DNA of 5,182 nucleotides from DASZZV01 sp035544835 (GTDB taxonomy: Bacteria > Acidobacteriota > Thermoanaerobaculia > Gp7-AA8): positions 1 to 5,182 of the forward strand of contig DASZZV010000261.1 in NCBI GenBank assembly GCA_035544835.1, given 5' to 3'. Position 1 is the first letter of the stretch. Every line of letters begins with the position of its first letter. Under the pieces are notes generated by a model. It was not told the origin of the DNA and made no database searches. It saw only the letters and a program-made list of their open reading frames with translations. This document shows positions 1 through 5,182 of the stretch, one piece after another. The position numbers were made by a program, and so were the translations under genes.

Positions 1-742
1 GCCCGGCCAGCATCTCGTAAAGCACGATGCCGAACGAGTAGATGTCGGCGCGTCCGTCGATGTGCTCACCTTCCTCGAGCACGCCGAGGTGGTCGGGTGA
101 GCAGTACTTCCACTTGCCGACGAACATCCCGGTTTCCGTCGCGCCCGAGGTCGCATCCCACTGCTTGGCGATGCCGAGGTCGATGACTTTCACCCGCTGC
201 TGGCCTCCCGGGCCGGCCGACAGCATGATGTTCTCCGGACTCACGTCGCGATGGACAACGCCGGCCTGGTGAATGGCATCGAGCCCGAGGAGGGCATCGA
301 TGGAGATCCGTGCAGCCTCGCGCGGCGAGAGTGTTCCTTTCTGCCGGATCAACTGGGCGAGATTGATCCCGTCGATGAACTCCCAGACCATGTAGTAGGT
401 CTGATCGGGAAGCGTGGCGAAGTCGTGGAGGATGGCCACGTTGGGATGCTGGATCTGCGTCGCCAGCTGGGCCTCACGAATGAATCGCTCCTGTGCGCCG
501 TGCGTAGTCATGATGTTGGCTCGCATCAACTTGATGACCCGGAGCGAGTTCAGATGGATGTGGCGAACTTTGTAGACCTCGCCCATGCCTCCGACCCCGA
601 GGCGTGACACGATCTCGTACTTCCCATCGATCGGGACACTCATGTGCTCGCGGACGAAATCGCTGATAGGGTCGCCGCAGATGGGGCAGGCCTTGTAATG
701 AGGCTCGAGCTCGGCGCCGCACTTGAAGCATCGGAGTGCCAT
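1..742 (-). CDS. Ser/Thr protein kinase with N-terminal zinc ribbon, 3' end outside the window
   Basis: This is the first 247 residues of a Hanks-type protein kinase, which transfers phosphate from ATP to Ser/Thr on target proteins. A zinc ribbon (C5, C8, C19, C22) comes first, followed by the kinase fold from about residue 42. Visible motifs are the glycine loop G49-V56, catalytic K71 in VIK, helix-C E90, catalytic loop H164-R165-D166 with N171, the metal-binding D188-L-G190 (DLG instead of DFG), and subdomain IX D233-IYSFG. Two key positions depart from the textbook form. The lysine of HRDxKPEN is S168, and the P+1 threonine of GTxxY is K210. The APE motif reads SPD (215-217). The ATG at 742 is chosen because it places the zinc ribbon at residues 5-22; it has no strong Shine-Dalgarno sequence, and a TTG two codons upstream is in frame. 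The C-terminal part (membrane segment, sensor or repeats) is not visible, so the signal is unknown. The kinase assignment is near certain; substrate and role are not. Confidence 0.96.
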   Translation of the reverse strand, partial: MALRCFKCGAELEPHYKACPICGDPISDFVREHMSVPIDGKYEIVSRLGVGGMGEVYKVRHIHLNSLRVIKLMRANIMTTHGAQERFIREAQLATQIQHPNVAILHDFATLPDQTYYMVWEFIDGINLAQLIRQKGTLSPREAARISIDALLGLDAIHQAGVVHRDVSPENIMLSAGPGGQQRVKVIDLGIAKQWDATSGATETGMFVGKWKYCSPDHLGVLEEGEHIDGRADIYSFGIVLYEMLAG

Positions 743-928
743 CGTCAAATGGTAACAGCTCGGTGCGATCCCGCCCGCGCTACACTTCCTCACGTGGCTC
801 TTCAACGTGACGGACGGCAAAGCGTCGATCGATCTCGAGCCTTGACGCGACAGGTCACTGCGTAGCTTCGCGCCGACGATCGATCAATATGCGCATCCAG
901 CGCGTTCTGGCGATCCGGGGTGGCAAAC
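743..928. other. Intergenic gap between receptor and kinase
   Basis: These 186 bases separate the receptor stop codon from the kinase start. I see no gene and no hairpin followed by a T tract on the minus strand, so there is no recognisable terminator for the receptor. The only structures are weak: an inverted repeat TCACGT/ACGTGA (790-795 and 805-810, 9-base loop) lying 48-68 bases upstream of the kinase start, and the 8-base palindrome ATGCGCAT at 889-896. The first could be an operator for the kinase gene, but six base pairs in GC-rich DNA can arise by chance. No convincing -35/-10 pair was found. Confidence 0.5.
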
Positions 929-3826
929 TCATTTCCACTGGGCTCGTACACCGAGACGAACGATGCGAGGACTGGTGACTTCGTTGAGATAGTCGGCGCG
1001 CCGGCCGTTGAGCTTGAGGTCTCGCTGAAGAACAGTGGCGTTATTGAGAAGGTTGAAGGCGGCGAGCGAGAACGTGAAGACCATACCGCGCGCAGAGAAG
1101 TCCCGCAGCAGCGCCAGGTTGGTGGTGACGAGGCTGGCTGCGCGAAACGAGTCGACCGCGCCGGTCACCTGGATCTGGCGGGAGCTCCGGTCGGCACCAA
1201 TGAACGTTGCGTAGTACGGAAGAGGGTAGCCTTCACGTCCACTGATGTCGCCGGCCACGTCGAATCCCCATTTTCGCGCGTGCCCGACCTGAAGGAGGCC
1301 GCTCAAGTCGAAGCTCCAACGACTGTTCAGGAAGACGTTCTCCTTCAAATCGAGGCCGGCCGAGATCGATGCCTGCTCCGCAACGATGGCACCATTGTTG
1401 TCACCTCCGTTGAGGATGTCGTTCGGATCGTCGAATCTCGCAAACTCGCTGCCTGTCCTCCAGTTCCATTTCGAGCGAGTCAGGTATCCCTGCGCCGCCC
1501 AGTTGCCGCTGAGCGGTCGGGCGAACGAAAGCGAAACGCCTGCGTACTTCTGCCGGCGGTCGCCGGTCGTGAGGAGACTCCCTCCGGAAGAGCGGATCCC
1601 GGGCCGGAGCGCGTAGGTCGGAACGGAGTAGCTCTGACCATTCGGCAGAGAGCCGGTCAGGACCCGGTCAGCAATGTAATCGTCGCGCGTCGCGACCCGG
1701 ACCGCCCCGCCCCCGGAGTTGAAGTCGTGCACGAGCAGCCGCTCTTCGGAAATCCGATCGGTCGTTCTCGCCGTCACCGACAGCCGAAGGGCAACATTGC
1801 TCCGAAATGACCGCTCCACCTCGACGATCGATTCTCTCGTACGCGCCGCCCGCAGGTGCGAGTCGGTGCGATTCGGACTGACCGCCGGCTGGAGAACATC
1901 GAAGTTCGTGCCGGAGAGAAACTGAGTCGTCTCGCCGCCGTCGTAGCGATTGTTCCCGTTGGCATCGAGAAACAGAAAGAACGCCGTCGCGCCGGGATAG
2001 GCAAGGCCGTTACTTCGCGTAGCCAGGAAGCCGTCGAGTTGCTGAGCGAACTGCGAGAAACTGACCCGAACCAGCGTGTCGGTTCGAGGCGCATACGTCA
2101 GACCGATCCTCGGCTGAAAATCGTTCCAGACGAAGCCGCCGGCATGGTCGCGAGAGAGATTCAGAGCCGGAAAGATCACGGGAAGCACCGGGTTCGCCGG
2201 CACCGACACGGCATCGTTGGTAGCCGACTGCCGATCGGCTCGAATGCCGGCGTTCATCGTCCACTGAGCGAACGACAACGTGTCCTGAAGCCAGGCCGAT
2301 GTGTAGTGAAGATTTCCGGAGGAGACGAATCGGTTGAGAAAGAAGATGTCCTGTGGGCCATCGGGAAGACCGAAGTTCGTGCCGGCGATGTCGACCAGAT
2401 CCCGACCACCGGGCCAGCCTCCCCTCGCCGTCCCCTCGAAGCGGCGGTGCCGGCCACCCAACTTCAATTCGTGGCTCACCCGACCCGATTGGACGAACCC
2501 CAGCCCCTCGACCTGCGCCTCCTGCGAGGTGAAGTCGAGCTGCAGTGTTTGAAAGCTGCCGCGAAACACTCCGTCCGAACCTTGCGCTGTCTCCGTGAGC
2601 ACTCCGCCTCTCGGGATCAGCTCAAACGGTTCTCTGGTGCGCGAATAGAAGCTGCTCACGAAGAGTCCCGGCGCGAAAATATGCGAGCCTTCGAGTTTGA
2701 AGATGTCGCTTACGCCGCTCTGATTCCATGTCGTCTCGGCCGCGCGAGTCGGTCCGGCGCCGCGTCCTGACTTCGTCTTCTCACTGCGATTGAACCAAGC
2801 CACCAGCGCTGACGCCGGACTCGGCTGCGCGTTGAGCTTCAAGGCGGCCGTGTTCAGCGACGTATCGTCGCGCCCGCCACTCGCCGCATTCTGGTCGATC
2901 TGATTTTTCGCCCACGCTCCCCAGAACCATGAGCGCTGGCGACGGATTGGCCCGCCCAACTCGATTCCGCCGTCATAGATGCTGCGGATCTGGTTCGTGG
3001 CGATTCGACTTTGGCCAGCACCGAACTGAGACTCCGGGACGTGAGCCTCCGACTGCAGCGATTTGTCGGTACCAAAGATTCTCGCCGATCCGCGAAGGCT
3101 GTCCGTTCCCCGTTTGATGACGACATTCATCGTCACACCCGAGCTGATGAGCGCTACGTCGGCGCCGCCGGTCGTAACTCGGACTTCCGCGATCTCGTCG
3201 AAGTCGTAGTAGCCGGGTGAGGCGATGCTCGCCATCTCGGTGACCTGCCCCCCGTCGATCGCATAGTTGTTGTCGCGTGTCAGGGCGCCCGGTCCGACAA
3301 ACCTGGCCTGCTGGCCGCTCTCGTTCCCGCCAACGTTTACCCGATCGACAAGCACTCCGGGAACGCTGCTCAGCAGCGACCATGGATCGCGCGCGCTGGG
3401 AGCTCGCTCCAGGTACAGCCCGTCCAGAGTCGTGCCATGCTCGATCTTTCGTCGATCCAGCAGTGGCGCCTGATCGGTCACCGTGATCCTCTCTTCATGA
3501 AGTAACGCGAATCGAAGATCGAATGAGACGTTCACCCCGGCATGGATGCGCAGGTTTGGGTACACGACTCGTGCGAATCCCTCGAGCTCTCCAGCGAGCG
3601 AGTACTCGTCCGGGTCGAGCTGAAGAAAGCGGAACGTCCCGTTTTCATCGCTGACTCGAACCTTCCGGCCGGCCGTTCCCGAGAGTGTCAAGGTGACACC
3701 AGGCAACTCTCTTCCAGTCTCGTCGATCGTCCTTCCGTACACGCTTCCCGCGCGGTTCTGCGCCAGGAGCTCCGTTCCGCAGAACAGGACGAAGGCGACG
3801 ATCCAGGACGACCTCATCCCTTCCAA
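929..3826 (-). CDS. TonB-dependent-receptor-like outer-membrane protein with carboxypeptidase-regulatory-like domain
   Basis: This 965-residue outer-membrane beta-barrel protein belongs to the Oar/SusC-like branch that is abundant in Acidobacteriota. Residues 1-22 form a Sec signal peptide (R5, hydrophobic 8-17, likely cleavage after LLA22). Residues 28-108 read as a carboxypeptidase-regulatory-like beta-sandwich (GxVxGRTIDETGRELPGV, then SDENGTFRF). Residues 111-240 match a plug domain (ERITVTDQAPLLD, LLSSVPGVLVDRVNVGG, NNYAIDGG, EIAEVRVTTGG, NVVIKRGT). The remainder has the alternating aromatic and polar pattern of barrel strands, ending in RIVRLGVRAQWK with the last aromatic residue penultimate. 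Residues 621-632 fit an EF-hand-like calcium loop (D621, N623, N625, D629, E632), probably in an extracellular loop. The start is TTG, supported by GAAGAGG six bases upstream; an ATG three codons in has a purine run only one base away. No TonB box is evident. Such proteins import or bind large ligands using TonB energy; the ligand is unknown. No partner SusD-like lipoprotein lies nearby. Confidence 0.93.
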   Translation of the reverse strand: MEGMRSSWIVAFVLFCGTELLAQNRAGSVYGRTIDETGRELPGVTLTLSGTAGRKVRVSDENGTFRFLQLDPDEYSLAGELEGFARVVYPNLRIHAGVNVSFDLRFALLHEERITVTDQAPLLDRRKIEHGTTLDGLYLERAPSARDPWSLLSSVPGVLVDRVNVGGNESGQQARFVGPGALTRDNNYAIDGGQVTEMASIASPGYYDFDEIAEVRVTTGGADVALISSGVTMNVVIKRGTDSLRGSARIFGTDKSLQSEAHVPESQFGAGQSRIATNQIRSIYDGGIELGGPIRRQRSWFWGAWAKNQIDQNAASGGRDDTSLNTAALKLNAQPSPASALVAWFNRSEKTKSGRGAGPTRAAETTWNQSGVSDIFKLEGSHIFAPGLFVSSFYSRTREPFELIPRGGVLTETAQGSDGVFRGSFQTLQLDFTSQEAQVEGLGFVQSGRVSHELKLGGRHRRFEGTARGGWPGGRDLVDIAGTNFGLPDGPQDIFFLNRFVSSGNLHYTSAWLQDTLSFAQWTMNAGIRADRQSATNDAVSVPANPVLPVIFPALNLSRDHAGGFVWNDFQPRIGLTYAPRTDTLVRVSFSQFAQQLDGFLATRSNGLAYPGATAFFLFLDANGNNRYDGGETTQFLSGTNFDVLQPAVSPNRTDSHLRAARTRESIVEVERSFRSNVALRLSVTARTTDRISEERLLVHDFNSGGGAVRVATRDDYIADRVLTGSLPNGQSYSVPTYALRPGIRSSGGSLLTTGDRRQKYAGVSLSFARPLSGNWAAQGYLTRSKWNWRTGSEFARFDDPNDILNGGDNNGAIVAEQASISAGLDLKENVFLNSRWSFDLSGLLQVGHARKWGFDVAGDISGREGYPLPYYATFIGADRSSRQIQVTGAVDSFRAASLVTTNLALLRDFSARGMVFTFSLAAFNLLNNATVLQRDLKLNGRRADYLNEVTSPRIVRLGVRAQWK

Positions 3827-3832
3827 GATAAG

Positions 3833-3837
3833 CCTCT
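3833..3837 (-). promoter_or_regulatory. Ribosome binding site that selects the TTG start of the receptor
   Basis: AGAGG, part of GAAGAGG at 3833-3839 on the minus strand, lies six bases before the TTG codon at 3826. The same motif would be 15 bases from the in-frame ATG at 3817, which is too far for normal use. This favours TTG and a protein beginning MEGMRSSW. Confidence 0.6.
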
Positions 3838-3882
3838 TCGGTCCGAGAGTTCTTGGAGAAATCTTGGTTTTTAAGTCTTCGA

Positions 3883-4458
3883 TTACTCCGGAGCTTCGCG
3901 GAGTGCTCGTTCAAGAAGGTCGCCCACCTCGGCCTTGACCGCCGTGTCACCAAGAAAGGCACGATCGATTTCACTCCGGCTGGTTCGCAGAATCCCGAGG
4001 ACGTCACGCCATTGCCGTTGCGAGGGTTCTCCTCCGATGCGGAACCAGAGCAGCTTGCGCACGATGAGATCCTCCGGAGTGTAGAAATACAGAGAGACGC
4101 CTGACGAGAGGGGAATTCGACGGGCGCGGAGAAGCTGCTCCTGAGAAAGCGCATTATCGACGATGAAGAAGTCGATCTTCATCGAGCTATCGAAATGAAC
4201 CGCATTGAATGAGGTCCGGCGTTGGACAGCGTCAAGCGCATTCTCTTCGTCTACGTAGCAGATTTCTGACAGAAGACTTACCAGGATGCGTACCTTGACT
4301 GGGTCGGATTCGATCATGAGATCGAGATCGAGCGTCGAACGCGGCTCACCCATCAATGACGCGGCGACCGATCCGCCGATCACATATCGAAGGCCGCTCT
4401 GTTCGAGGAGTTCGGCGATTAGCTGCGCTACGCCCAGGGGATCGATTGGCGTCAACAC
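3883..4458 (-). CDS. Nucleotidyltransferase-fold protein, probable toxin of a MenT1/AbiEii-type pair
   Basis: This 191-residue protein has the DNA polymerase beta-like nucleotidyltransferase signature. Residues 25-47 read YVIGGS...PRSTLDLDL, giving G28-G29-S30, R40, T42 and the metal-binding pair D44/D46. A third acidic residue is likely D96 in MKIDFFIV. Further on, TPEDLIVRK (K135) and the S-x-RQWRD stretch (R151, D152) match the positions of motifs III and IV of AbiEii-type toxins. Members of this superfamily, such as mycobacterial MenT enzymes, add nucleotides to tRNA 3' ends and block translation. Whether this one does so is inference. It overlaps the small upstream gene by seven bases. 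The start may be GTG at 4458 or TTG at 4455. The TTG option gives a TTGA stop-start overlap of four bases and a better-spaced GGAG. It could alternatively be a housekeeping or orphan nucleotidyltransferase of DUF6036 type. Length and motifs appear complete, so the gene looks intact. Confidence 0.88.
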   Translation of the reverse strand: MLTPIDPLGVAQLIAELLEQSGLRYVIGGSVAASLMGEPRSTLDLDLMIESDPVKVRILVSLLSEICYVDEENALDAVQRRTSFNAVHFDSSMKIDFFIVDNALSQEQLLRARRIPLSSGVSLYFYTPEDLIVRKLLWFRIGGEPSQRQWRDVLGILRTSRSEIDRAFLGDTAVKAEVGDLLERALREAPE

Positions 4459-4709
4459 TGCTCCGGGTCGAAACCGTAGATTTTTTTCACGAGCTCCGGC
4501 CCGAGGCGCTTCGCGGCAAGGCGGAGCCAGAGCTCGTCGTCGCTGGCGTTGGGGTGACGGACTTTCATCCCGCTGAAAGCGAGCTGCTGAACGGCCAGAG
4601 TGATCCCCGTCATCCGGGCGGCTCGTTCCGAGGGAGACATCTTTTCGAACAGCTCGAATTGGACTCGATCCGCTTCGGCGCTCGTGTCGGAAGAGCTTGC
4701 CTGGGTCAT
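4452..4709 (-). CDS. Small helical protein, probable antitoxin partner of the nucleotidyltransferase (Rv0078B/MenA1-like)
   Basis: This 85-residue protein is charged, soluble and apparently all-helical. It has a variable Ser/Thr/Ala-rich head (1-13), a helix-rich core beginning FELFEKMSPSERAARM (18-33) and continuing through LAVQQLAFSGMKVRHP (38-53), then ASDDELWLRLAAKRLG (55-70) and PELVKKIYG (71-79). The pattern of a long helix, GxxxRHPxAS, E/DEL and RLAA is one I recognise from small proteins encoded just upstream of nucleotidyltransferases in many bacteria. It resembles the arrangement of mycobacterial Rv0078B (MenA1) with Rv0078A (MenT1). The stop codon overlaps the start of the toxin-like gene, and small-gene-first order is the usual antitoxin-toxin layout. 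No DNA-binding domain is recognisable, so neutralisation by direct binding is more likely than repression. The ATG at 4709 has no Shine-Dalgarno sequence. The gene is clearly real because of its coupling and composition; the antitoxin role is inferred. Confidence 0.8.
   Translation of the reverse strand: MTQASSSDTSAEADRVQFELFEKMSPSERAARMTGITLAVQQLAFSGMKVRHPNASDDELWLRLAAKRLGPELVKKIYGFDPEQC
4461..4464 (-). promoter_or_regulatory. Ribosome binding site inside the upstream gene, bearing on the GTG/TTG start choice
   Basis: GGAG on the minus strand lies two bases before GTG (4458) and five bases before TTG (4455). The five-base spacing and the TTGA overlap with the upstream stop codon favour TTG as the true initiation codon. 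Only the first residue of the predicted protein changes. The site lies within the last codons of the preceding gene, as expected for translational coupling. Confidence 0.45.
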
Positions 4710-4715
4710 ATCACG

Positions 4716-4723
4716 ATTCTATA
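4716..4723 (-). promoter_or_regulatory. Possible -10 element of a leaderless promoter for the toxin-antitoxin-like pair
   Basis: TATAGAAT on the minus strand ends six bases before the ATG at 4709. Sigma-70-type initiation about seven bases after a -10 box would place the first transcribed base at or next to the start codon. This fits the absence of any Shine-Dalgarno sequence. No good -35 hexamer is found at 16-18 bases; the nearest candidate, TTCAAG, has a 20-base spacer. The call is weak. Confidence 0.3.
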
Positions 4724-4789
4724 ACTCGACGGGGAGGAGGATCCTTGAATCTCGGCCAGGCATCGCGCCTCAGGTAGCCGGGTGTAGCA

Positions 4790-4804
4790 CAGGACTTCGT
4801 CCTG
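4790..4804. repeat. Hairpin 1 of the island: CAGGAC-TTC-GTCCTG
   Basis: A perfect six-pair stem with a three-base loop. It overlaps the first copy of the direct repeat GCACAGGACTT. The second copy (4808-4818) lacks the GTCCTG half, so it looks like a broken duplicate of this unit. Confidence 0.7.
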
Positions 4805-4831
4805 AGCGCACAGGACTTAGCCGATGTGGCA

Positions 4832-4868
4832 AAGGTCTTTAACCTTGGTGTCGGCCGTCGTGGCCGAC
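4832..4868. repeat. Hairpins 2 and 3 of the island
   Basis: AAGGT (4832-4836) pairs with ACCTT (4842-4846) across a five-base loop. GTCGGCC (4850-4856) pairs with GGCCGAC (4862-4868) across GTCGT. The TCGGC of the second stem could instead pair with GCCGA at 4820-4824 and enclose the first hairpin. The two folds are mutually exclusive. Confidence 0.65.
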
Positions 4869-4892
4869 CTCCCTGTGGATCTAAACAGGAGG
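4868..4892. repeat. Hairpin 4 of the island, with one bulged base
   Basis: CCTCCCTGT (4868-4876) pairs with ACAGGAGG (4885-4892) over an eight-base loop, with eight pairs and one unpaired C. It directly abuts the preceding hairpin, sharing base 4868. Confidence 0.6.
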
Positions 4893-4922
4893 CCGCGGCA
4901 CAAAGAGTCAAAAACCCTTGAA

Positions 4923-4940
4923 CCACGGCGTAAGCCGTGG
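4923..4940. repeat. Hairpin 5 of the island: seven-pair stem with GTAA tetraloop
   Basis: CCACGGC pairs perfectly with GCCGTGG across GTAA. Read as plus-strand RNA the loop is GUAA, a member of the stable GNRA tetraloop class. On the minus strand it would be UUAC, which is not GNRA. If the structure acts as RNA, this points to the plus strand. Confidence 0.75.
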
Positions 4941-4943
4941 GTG

Positions 4944-4962
4944 CACCGGGCGGAGCCCGGTG
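4944..4962. repeat. Hairpin 6 of the island: eight-pair stem with GGA loop
   Basis: CACCGGGC pairs perfectly with GCCCGGTG across GGA, and three G-T wobble pairs (4941-4943 with 4963-4965) could extend the stem to eleven. The GGA loop is shared with the next two hairpins. Confidence 0.75.
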
Positions 4963-4967
4963 TGTGA

Positions 4968-4995
4968 GGCCCGGAGGGCCTGGCCCGGAGGGCCG
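4968..4995. repeat. Hairpins 7 and 8: tandem copies of a 14-base palindromic unit
   Basis: GGCCCGGAGGGCCT (4968-4981) is followed at once by GGCCCGGAGGGCCG (4982-4995), with 13 of 14 bases identical. Each folds as GGCCC-GGA-GGGCC. This is the only exact tandem duplication in the island and suggests slippage or unit-wise copying. Confidence 0.8.
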
Positions 4996-5007
4996 CGGAG
5001 CTGGTAG

Positions 5008-5034
5008 CCAGTGGTGAGCGAAGCGAACCACTGG
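5008..5034. repeat. Hairpin 9 of the island: CCAGTGGT/ACCACTGG
   Basis: A perfect eight-pair stem encloses 11 bases (GAGCGAAGCGA) that can form a small inner GC-GAA-GC fold. CTGG at 5001-5004 could compete for CCAG (5008-5011). This hairpin ends the island. An AT-richer stretch (5041-5070) then separates it from the inverted-repeat element. Confidence 0.75.
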
Positions 5035-5071
5035 AAGACGTCACGAATCAATCATTTGCTTGAATTTTCAC

Positions 5072-5159
5072 CGAGCCCCGGCAGGGGCGAAAGCCGCCAC
5101 CGGATGCCTCGATTGGACGCGCTCTTTCTGTCGATCGCTCGCGCCCCTGCCGGGGCTCG
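5072..5159. repeat. REPIN-like element: two inverted palindromic arms around a 52-base spacer
   Basis: CGAGCCCCGGCAGGGGCG (5072-5089) is the perfect reverse complement of CGCCCCTGCCGGGGCTCG (5142-5159). Each 18-base arm is itself an imperfect palindrome (GCCCC-GGCA-GGGGC), so it can fold alone or pair with the other arm. Two REP-type palindromes in opposite orientation about 50 bases apart is the defining layout of REPINs, which are moved by RAYT (TnpA_REP) transposases in other bacteria. Neither arm is followed by a T tract on either strand, which argues against a terminator. No RAYT gene lies in the window. The arm sequence differs from the known enterobacterial and Pseudomonas REP families, so the assignment rests on architecture. 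Confidence 0.7.
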
Positions 5160-5182
5160 AAAGAAAAGAATCGTTATGATCC

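Larger units (their letters stand above)
4787..5034. repeat. Dense cluster of short palindromes (hairpin island)
   Basis: About 250 bases hold at least nine stem-loops in near-continuous succession, each with 5-8 paired bases and mostly 3-5 base loops. Different stems have unrelated sequences, so this is not a simple tandem array. Two direct repeats run through it: GCACAGGACTT (4787-4797 and 4808-4818) and GGCCGCGG (4891-4898 and 4991-4998, exactly 100 bases apart). Reading frames across it (for example minus strand 5031-4711) are of low complexity and follow the palindromes, so I do not call genes. Together with the flanks, this is the main content of the gene-free stretch 4710-5182. Possible natures are an extragenic palindromic repeat cluster, a structured RNA, or the remains of repeated insertions. 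Which strand, if either, is transcribed is unknown. Confidence 0.75.

Noticed and set aside
790..810. Operator or terminator hairpin between receptor and kinase
   Set aside because: Only six pairs with a nine-base loop and no T tract; too weak to call as a separate feature.
42..865. Plus-strand and minus-strand short frames overlapping the kinase gene
   Set aside because: The kinase frame explains the whole stretch with all catalytic motifs in order. The other frames are shadows of it.
920..2770. Two long plus-strand open frames (920-1810 and 1856-2770, about 300 residues each) opposite the receptor gene
   Set aside because: They are antisense to a well-supported receptor with signal peptide, plug and barrel features. 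They are rich in Arg and Val/Glu, show no domain, and are expected from GC-rich coding DNA.
4787..5034. CRISPR array or integron attC site
   Set aside because: There is no regularly spaced identical repeat with unique spacers, and no attC-type R and L core sites. The palindromes differ from one another and are tightly packed.
4711..5044. Minus-strand frames of 106 and 75 residues in the hairpin island
   Set aside because: Both run through consecutive palindromes and direct repeats, have low-complexity Pro/Arg/Ser composition and no ribosome binding site. They are best explained as repeat DNA that happens to be open.
5072..5159. Rho-independent terminator
   Set aside because: The hairpins are strong, but no T tract follows either arm on either strand, and the paired inverted layout fits a REPIN-like repeat better.

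Overview
The window is GC-rich. Its four supported genes all lie on the minus strand, so they read from high to low coordinates. The gene content points to a Gram-negative bacterium. It includes a very long outer-membrane receptor with a carboxypeptidase-regulatory-like N-terminal domain and a Ser/Thr protein kinase with an N-terminal zinc ribbon. Large expansions of both families, together with GC-rich intergenic hairpin repeats, are typical of Acidobacteriota, with Myxococcota-type lineages as the alternative. The taxonomic placement is inference; no rRNA or other marker gene is present.

Layout in order of minus-strand transcription: 5182-4710 holds no believable gene and is packed with palindromes. 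It contains a REPIN-like pair of 18-bp inverted arms (5072-5159) and a cluster of at least nine short hairpins (4787-5034). Next comes a two-gene unit: an 85-residue helical protein (4709-4452) overlapping a nucleotidyltransferase-fold protein (4458-3883). This looks like a toxin-antitoxin pair of the MenA1-MenT1 / AbiEii type. After a 56-bp gap comes a 965-residue TonB-dependent-receptor-like outer-membrane protein (3826-929) that starts at TTG. After a further 186-bp gap comes the first 247 residues of a Ser/Thr kinase (742 to the window edge).

The genes do not form an obvious pathway. The small protein and the nucleotidyltransferase are clearly translationally coupled and should act as one module. 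No terminator is visible between that module and the receptor, so read-through is possible, but nothing in the sequence links their functions. The receptor and the kinase look like independent members of large paralogous families.

The most notable points are the toxin-antitoxin-like pair with a possible leaderless promoter, the REPIN-like element beside a dense palindrome cluster, and the kinase's paired Lys/Ser and Thr/Lys exchanges in its catalytic and P+1 loops. I did not find a convincing wholly new system.
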